From contig JAUWTE010000049.1 in NCBI GenBank assembly GCA_030609765.1, positions 1 through 11,624 of the forward strand: a DNA stretch of 11,624 nt. The letters run 5' to 3'. Every line of letters starts with the position of its first letter. The stretch's first letter is position 1. The position numbers were made by a program, and so were the translations under genes. The DNA comes from Acidobacteriota bacterium (GTDB lineage Bacteria; Acidobacteriota; UBA890). Below the pieces are notes generated by a model, which saw only the letters and a program-made list of their open reading frames with translations, made no database searches and was not told the DNA's origin. Of this stretch, positions 7,658-11,624 are shown piece by piece.

Positions 7658-9520
7658 CTACCTCAGAATCGCGTGCTGCTTGCAGACGCGCACGCAGAGG
7701 CCACAACCCTCGCACAGGTTCTCGTCGATGTAAAACCTCTCCTCATGAACATGAATCGCCGGGCAACCGAGCATCCGGATGCACAGCGAACACTGCGTGC
7801 AAGCCTCCTGATCGATCGCGAATTGCCGCCGCTTTCGGTAGACTCCGAGTTGCTTCTCGTGCACCACACAGGCGGAATTGAAGATCACGACGTTGACGCC
7901 ATCCCCGGTCTTGACCTGTCTGAGGGCCGCCACCGTGCTCTCCTCATCAAACTGATCGACGGAGAACACCTCCTGGACCCCGAGTCCTCGTGCAGCCTGC
8001 TCTATCGACAGACCCGCAGACCGGCGACCTTCCCCGACCGGCGGTGACGGAGCATCGGCTTGCGCAGCGATGCTGGGCTGGAAGCCGGTCATGGCGGTCA
8101 CATAGTTGTTGAGAACGATCACCGTGACCTTGTCGCCGTTCGTGACGGCATTGGCCAATGGGGTGAGGCCGCTGTGGAAAAACGTGGAATCACCCAAGTA
8201 GGCAACCGTGCGCTCGCCAGTTACACGCGCGATCGCGGTGGCCTGGCTGATGGAGGCGCCCATACAGAGCAGAAGATCACAGGAGTGCAGAGGCTCCCCG
8301 TAGCCCAGCGTGTAGCACCCGATGTCATTGCAGTACACCGTCTGCTTGCCGAAGATCTTCCGAACATAGTAGAAGCTGGTGCGATGGGGACAACCGGGGC
8401 AGAGCACCGGTGGTCGCGGTGGAAGATCGGGAACGGGGACGGCCGGCCGCTCCCGCTTGGCAAGTCCCAGGTAGGTGCGCAAGGCATCCTCGACCAGGTC
8501 GGGATCGTACTCGCCAGCCAGTGGGAAATGCCGGCTGCGCTTGCCGTAGATCGGGATGCGTCGATCGGCATGGAAGGCCGCCAGAGTCACGCGCTCTTCC
8601 ACGAAGGGCGTCAGCTCCTCGACGACCAGGATCGATTCGACCGACCGGACGAAATCGTCCAGGATTCTGCCGGGGATGGGATACCCCCCGATCTGAAGCA
8701 GGGACACACGATCGGCGATCCCCAGATCATGGATCGCCTGCGAAGCATACGCGTAGCCGACACCGCTGGCGACGATGCCGTGCTTGCCCTCCCCCGTGCG
8801 GGGGAAGAACCCTGAGCGCGAGAGCAACTCCGCGGCCCGAGCGTAGCGCTCAATCAGCTCCTGGCGCATGCGCCGGGCGTTGATGGGGATGGGTACATAT
8901 CGAGATGGGTCTTTCTCGAAGGCGATCTCTCTCTTCTTCTCGGGCAAGGACCCGAACTCCACCATCCCGCCGGTATGGCACACTCGGGTGGTGGGGCGCA
9001 GGATGACCGGCAAGCGGGTCTGCTCAGACAGCTCGAAGCCAAAGCGGGTCATGTCGAGCGCGTCTTGCGGCGTGGCGGGATCGAGGATCGGGTAGAAGAG
9101 CGAGGGACTGAGATGCCGCTGGTCTTGCTCATTGGGGCTGGTGATGGCGGAAGGATCCCCCGCCGAGACAATCACCATGCCGCCCTCGACGCCCACATAC
9201 GGCATGGTGGAGAGTGGGTCCCCGGCGTAGTTCACCCCGAGGTGCTTCATGCTGCTCAGGGTGCGGGCACCGGCCAGACACGCCCCGAACGCGACTTCGA
9301 CAGCTACCTTCTCATTGATCGAGTACTCGAAGTGAATGTCTGCGTCCGCTGCGATCCGCCCGAGGGTGTCTCCCACTTCCGATGCCGGCGTCCCCGGATA
9401 GCAGGTACACAGCTGGACTCCGGCTTCCAGCGCGCCGCGGACAATCGCCAGATTGCCGAGCAGGCAAGCAGTCAAGCCGGGACTGTTCTGCAAGATCTCA
9501 TGCGCCAGAGCGGTGCCCAT
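7658..9520 (-). CDS. iorA: Indolepyruvate:ferredoxin oxidoreductase, alpha subunit
   Basis: The large subunit of the thiamine-diphosphate enzyme that converts an arylpyruvate, CoA and oxidised ferredoxin to aryl-acetyl-CoA, CO2 and reduced ferredoxin. It has 620 residues from the ATG at 9520, typical for IorA. Residues 20-170 are the pyrimidine-binding domain with YPGTP (41-45) and the cofactor-activating Glu in N-E70-K. CPGCPHR (374-380), GDST (443-446) and LNN (470-472) mark the pyrophosphate-binding domain. The C-terminus is a ferredoxin-like domain: C574-x2-C577-x2-C580-x5-C586-P and C603-x2-C606-x2-C609-x3-C613, where the last Cys is followed by Lys instead of the common Pro. An in-frame TTG four codons upstream (9532) would give a TTGA overlap with the preceding stop, matching the operon's style, but its ribosome site is poorly spaced. 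The iorB gene follows at once. Related arylpyruvates (phenylpyruvate) are possible substrates. Confidence 0.95.
   Translation of the reverse strand: MGTALAHEILQNSPGLTACLLGNLAIVRGALEAGVQLCTCYPGTPASEVGDTLGRIAADADIHFEYSINEKVAVEVAFGACLAGARTLSSMKHLGVNYAGDPLSTMPYVGVEGGMVIVSAGDPSAITSPNEQDQRHLSPSLFYPILDPATPQDALDMTRFGFELSEQTRLPVILRPTTRVCHTGGMVEFGSLPEKKREIAFEKDPSRYVPIPINARRMRQELIERYARAAELLSRSGFFPRTGEGKHGIVASGVGYAYASQAIHDLGIADRVSLLQIGGYPIPGRILDDFVRSVESILVVEELTPFVEERVTLAAFHADRRIPIYGKRSRHFPLAGEYDPDLVEDALRTYLGLAKRERPAVPVPDLPPRPPVLCPGCPHRTSFYYVRKIFGKQTVYCNDIGCYTLGYGEPLHSCDLLLCMGASISQATAIARVTGERTVAYLGDSTFFHSGLTPLANAVTNGDKVTVIVLNNYVTAMTGFQPSIAAQADAPSPPVGEGRRSAGLSIEQAARGLGVQEVFSVDQFDEESTVAALRQVKTGDGVNVVIFNSACVVHEKQLGVYRKRRQFAIDQEACTQCSLCIRMLGCPAIHVHEERFYIDENLCEGCGLCVRVCKQHAILR
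7661..7664 (-). promoter_or_regulatory. Ribosome binding site of iorB
   Basis: GAGG sits in the last codons of iorA, 9 bases before an ATG at 7651 and only 3 bases before a TTG at 7657. The spacing favours the ATG, though both starts remain possible. Confidence 0.45.
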
Positions 9521-9526
9521 CCGCGG

Positions 9527-9530
9527 CCTC
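9527..9530 (-). promoter_or_regulatory. Ribosome binding site that favours the ATG start of iorA
   Basis: GAGG lies 6 bases before the ATG at 9520 and overlaps the stop codon of the upstream VOC gene. The alternative start, TTG at 9532, would have an AAGG core only about 3 bases away. The spacing favours the ATG. Confidence 0.5.
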
Positions 9531-9951
9531 AATCCCCTTTCGGCTCATCCCACTTGTAGTCGATGAGCTCGAGCAGCACTCCATTGACCGCCTTGGGATG
9601 GACAAACGCAAACTCGCAATCCCTGAACTTCCGCGCACCGCCAATGAAAGGATAGTCCTTCTCCTTGAGCTCGGTCATTGCCTCGCGCGTATTGTCGACG
9701 TTGAAGGAGATGAGCATGATTCCTTCGCCACGCTTCTCAATGAACTTGGCCACATCGCCATCCGGGCTGGTGGATTCCATGAGCTCGAATCCCACCTCAC
9801 CGAGATGGTAGCGTGCTACCTTGATCTTCTCGGGCGCATCGATGTACTCGTCATCCGGCCCGTCCTTGCCCATGATCGGTTCCCAGGTCTTCTTGGCCTG
9901 TTCAAGGTCTCTCACCGCGATACAGATGTGGTCGATCTTGTTGACCTTCAT
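9529..9951 (-). CDS. VOC-superfamily protein, methylmalonyl-CoA epimerase-like, metal site altered
   Basis: A 140-residue protein of the glyoxalase/VOC fold. The N-terminal I-D-H8 strand, E56 in the second half-module, the G-D-V-A-K-F-I-E-K-R-G-E-G stretch (65-77), the H-P-K segment near 118-120 and the terminal G-V-L-L-E128-L strand all match methylmalonyl-CoA epimerases, which epimerise 2-methylmalonyl-CoA using a divalent metal. The family's G-[LM]-H-H-[IM] strand, which supplies one metal-ligand His, reads G-I-M79-L80-I here, so the third ligand is missing while H8, E56 and E128 remain. That argues against a standard metal-dependent epimerase. In this operon it may epimerise or bind an arylmalonyl-CoA formed by the mutase (inference). 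The start overlaps the ferredoxin stop (ATGA) and is backed by an AGGAAGGA site 7 bases upstream. Family assignment is firm, function is not. Confidence 0.85.
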   Translation of the reverse strand: MKVNKIDHICIAVRDLEQAKKTWEPIMGKDGPDDEYIDAPEKIKVARYHLGEVGFELMESTSPDGDVAKFIEKRGEGIMLISFNVDNTREAMTELKEKDYPFIGGARKFRDCEFAFVHPKAVNGVLLELIDYKWDEPKGD

Positions 9952-10262
9952 GGATCCGTCCTTCCTACTCGGGGGTGGCCTTCACCGTCACCTCCCAGGG
10001 GAACCCCCACGCGCCAGTTGCCGGGATTGGGCACGGCCTCGCGGGGTACGACATAGGCTTCGTGCACTGCCCGCACTGTCTGATTCGGGAGCCGGAAGTG
10101 AATGGCGCCAATCGGGCAGACCTCCGCACAAATACCGCACTCCTCGCAGAGATCGACCAGAATGGCCGCCTTGTCTCGAATCAGCCCGATGACCTTGGGC
10201 GGGCACCGCTTGACGCACACGCCGCAGCCGTCGCACTTGAACACGTCGATCCGGGGAACCAT
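9948..10262 (-). CDS. 2x[4Fe-4S] ferredoxin with C-terminal extension
   Basis: A 104-residue electron carrier. Two complete cluster motifs are visible: C10-x2-C13-x2-C16-x3-C20-P and C39-x2-C42-x2-C45-x3-C49-P, the bacterial 2x[4Fe-4S] fold. About 50 residues follow the second cluster, rich in Pro, Gly and Val and without cysteine, so the protein is about twice the length of a minimal clostridial ferredoxin; the tail may be a docking segment. It sits between a flavoprotein that has its own Fe-S cluster and the genes for a ferredoxin-reducing oxidoreductase (IorAB), so it is a good candidate for the electron acceptor of IorAB and donor to the flavoprotein (inference). Its TGA stop overlaps the ATG of the next gene (ATGA). 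A GGAGGG site 7 bases upstream supports the start. It could instead be a fixed subunit of the flavoprotein. Confidence 0.92.
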   Translation of the reverse strand: MVPRIDVFKCDGCGVCVKRCPPKVIGLIRDKAAILVDLCEECGICAEVCPIGAIHFRLPNQTVRAVHEAYVVPREAVPNPGNWRVGVPLGGDGEGHPRVGRTDP

Positions 10263-10269
10263 TCCACTG

Positions 10270-10275
10270 CCCTCC
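10270..10275 (-). promoter_or_regulatory. Ribosome binding site of the ferredoxin gene
   Basis: GGAGGG on the minus strand lies 7 bases before the ferredoxin ATG and shares a base with the TAG stop of the upstream flavoprotein (10275-10277). It fixes the ferredoxin start and shows that the two genes are read from one message. Confidence 0.75.
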
Positions 10276-11624
10276 TACAGGCGCATGCCCATCTTATGGC
10301 CGTCGAGCACCGCGGAGTTGCCGCGGCGCGGCACCAACGCATCGCCAATCACGTACAGACCCTGACGGGCCTTGCGAAGATCATCCACCGATTGCATGGT
10401 GGCCAGAATGACTGTGTCCGCCTCGATCAGCCGCTCCCCTTCCGGGGTGTCTGCCAGGATCCCCTTTGCGGAGATCTCTTTGGGCTTGGCGAAGGCTGCC
10501 CGCACGACATGGCCCTCTTTCAACTTGGACATGTAGCGCCAGATATAGCTCGGATTCACATCCGCACCCGGTTTCTTCCCTTCGTGCACCAGGGTGATCT
10601 GGTACTCGCCTTGTTCGAGGAGATAGAGAGCCGTGGCAATGGCCACCCCCCCGGAACCCAGGATGGCAACAGACTTGCCCGGCTTCACATGGCCGTCCAT
10701 CACGTCCAGGCAGGAGACCGCGTTGTCTCCATCCGCCCCGGGAACGTCGCTATGGGGAACAGCGCCAGTGGCCAGGACAATGCTGTCCGCGTCGCTCGCT
10801 TCGATGTCAGCGGCGGTCACCGCCTTGCCCATCTCGAACTTCACCGAACCGCGTTCGCAGTAGTTCTTCAGATAGTCGACCAGGCGCATGAACTCGCTGT
10901 CACCCCAGGGACCGTTGGCGGCCGTCGCTGCCTGGCCGCCCAGGCGATGGCTCTTCTCGGTCAAGGTAACCTGATGGCCCTTCTCGGCGGCGATGGCCGC
11001 AGCTTGCATCCCCGCGATCCCACCGCCGATGACCCACACCTTCTTGGGACGCTCCGCCTTGGGGAAGCCGTAGAAGCCCCACTCCGGCTCGGATTCGTGA
11101 CCCAGCGACGGCCGCACCATGCAGTTGAGTTCCGCGTCCCGGAAGAGCCGCGCCAGGCAGATGTTGCAGGCCATGCAGGGGATGATCTCCTCCTGCCGAT
11201 CCTCGAGGATCTTCTTGGGCATGAAGGGATCGGCGATCATCGGGCGGCAGGCTTCCCAAAAGTCCAGCTCGCCCTTGGCGATCGCCTCTTCGGGGTACTC
11301 GGGGAGGAACAGACGATAGGCCATCGAGACCTTGGTCTCCGGTTTCAGGGCCTCGCGCACGCGTTTTGCCAGGAACAGCCACTGGCCCATCCGGCAGTCT
11401 CGGGAGATCACCGACACCGCCGACTCCTGCCACCCGGTGGTCACCGAAAGGCAGTCGGCGCCCGCCTTCTCGGCCAGGAGGATTGTCTGCAGGGATTCCT
11501 CGGGAGGGTTGCCTCCGCGATCGTGCAGGAGCTCGTCGGCACACAGGCGTATGATGATTGCGTAGTCGGGGCCAACCTCTTTGCGGATGCCGCTGACGAT
11601 ATCGGTCATGAACTTGGACCGGCC
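10275..11624 (-). CDS. Iron-sulfur flavoprotein, 2,4-dienoyl-CoA reductase / OYE-like class (5'-truncated by window edge)
   Basis: The gene is open at the right edge: the frame continues upstream of the first internal ATG (11609) with G-R-S-K-F, as expected inside an OYE-type TIM barrel, so roughly 200 N-terminal residues are missing. Counting from that ATG, residues 1-135 are the end of the FMN-binding barrel. Cysteines 145, 148, 151 and 163 form C-x2-C-x2-C-x11-C, the [4Fe-4S] site; the x2-x2 spacing is closer to trimethylamine dehydrogenase than to E. coli FadH (x2-x3). GGGIAG (195-200) is the FAD Rossmann motif and GSGGVA (318-323) the NAD(P)H one. The family passes hydride or electrons through FAD, Fe-S and FMN to an unsaturated or aromatic CoA ester, or in reverse. 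Here the partner may be the ferredoxin gene that follows 12 bases downstream. Class I-type naphthoyl-CoA reductases have the same architecture, so an aryl-CoA substrate is possible but unproven. Confidence 0.9.
   Translation of the reverse strand, partial: GRSKFMTDIVSGIRKEVGPDYAIIIRLCADELLHDRGGNPPEESLQTILLAEKAGADCLSVTTGWQESAVSVISRDCRMGQWLFLAKRVREALKPETKVSMAYRLFLPEYPEEAIAKGELDFWEACRPMIADPFMPKKILEDRQEEIIPCMACNICLARLFRDAELNCMVRPSLGHESEPEWGFYGFPKAERPKKVWVIGGGIAGMQAAAIAAEKGHQVTLTEKSHRLGGQAATAANGPWGDSEFMRLVDYLKNYCERGSVKFEMGKAVTAADIEASDADSIVLATGAVPHSDVPGADGDNAVSCLDVMDGHVKPGKSVAILGSGGVAIATALYLLEQGEYQITLVHEGKKPGADVNPSYIWRYMSKLKEGHVVRAAFAKPKEISAKGILADTPEGERLIEADTVILATMQSVDDLRKARQGLYVIGDALVPRRGNSAVLDGHKMGMRL

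Overview
The window is one uninterrupted block of ten genes, all on the minus strand, so transcription runs from the right edge to the left edge. It is GC-rich and about 99% coding. Nearly every junction is a 4-base stop/start overlap (ATGA, GTGA) or a gap of about a dozen bases or fewer with a Shine-Dalgarno site, so it reads as the interior of a long, translationally coupled operon. No promoter, terminator, RNA gene, repeat, mobile element or CRISPR array is visible. The operon's first gene starts beyond the right edge, and another gene probably starts at the left edge.

In transcription order: (1) the C-terminal two thirds of an iron-sulfur flavoprotein of the 2,4-dienoyl-CoA reductase / trimethylamine dehydrogenase class; (2) a 2x[4Fe-4S] ferredoxin; (3) a VOC-fold protein resembling methylmalonyl-CoA epimerase but lacking a metal-ligand histidine; (4, 5) indolepyruvate:ferredoxin oxidoreductase alpha and beta (iorA, iorB); (6, 7) an ATP-dependent hydantoinase/oxoprolinase-type pair (HyuA, HyuB); (8) an acyl-CoA dehydrogenase broken by an apparent 1-base deletion near its N-terminus and lacking the usual catalytic Glu; (9, 10) a split B12-dependent acyl-CoA mutase, small cobalamin-binding and large substrate-binding subunits.

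Best reading of the whole (inference): an anaerobic route for indolepyruvate/indoleacetate, that is tryptophan- or auxin-derived carbon. It resembles the iaa pathway known from Aromatoleum/Azoarcus. IorAB would make indoleacetyl-CoA and reduced ferredoxin. After oxidation to the 2-oxo-indole (enzyme not in this window), HyuAB would open the lactam with ATP to give a 2-aminophenylsuccinyl unit. The B12 mutase would rearrange this to 2-aminobenzylmalonyl-CoA, and the dehydrogenase would oxidise and decarboxylate it toward 2-aminobenzoyl-CoA. The mutase keeps the Tyr and Arg that bind the substrate carboxylate in methylmalonyl-CoA mutase, but a catalytic-barrel segment that carries His and Gln in that enzyme has become six glycines, which could make room for an aryl group. 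The ferredoxin and flavoprotein would handle electrons from IorAB or act on an aromatic CoA ester.

The organism is probably a GC-rich bacterium living without oxygen at least part of the time, because IorAB-type enzymes and B12 mutases suit anaerobic or facultative metabolism. The sequence alone does not fix the phylum.
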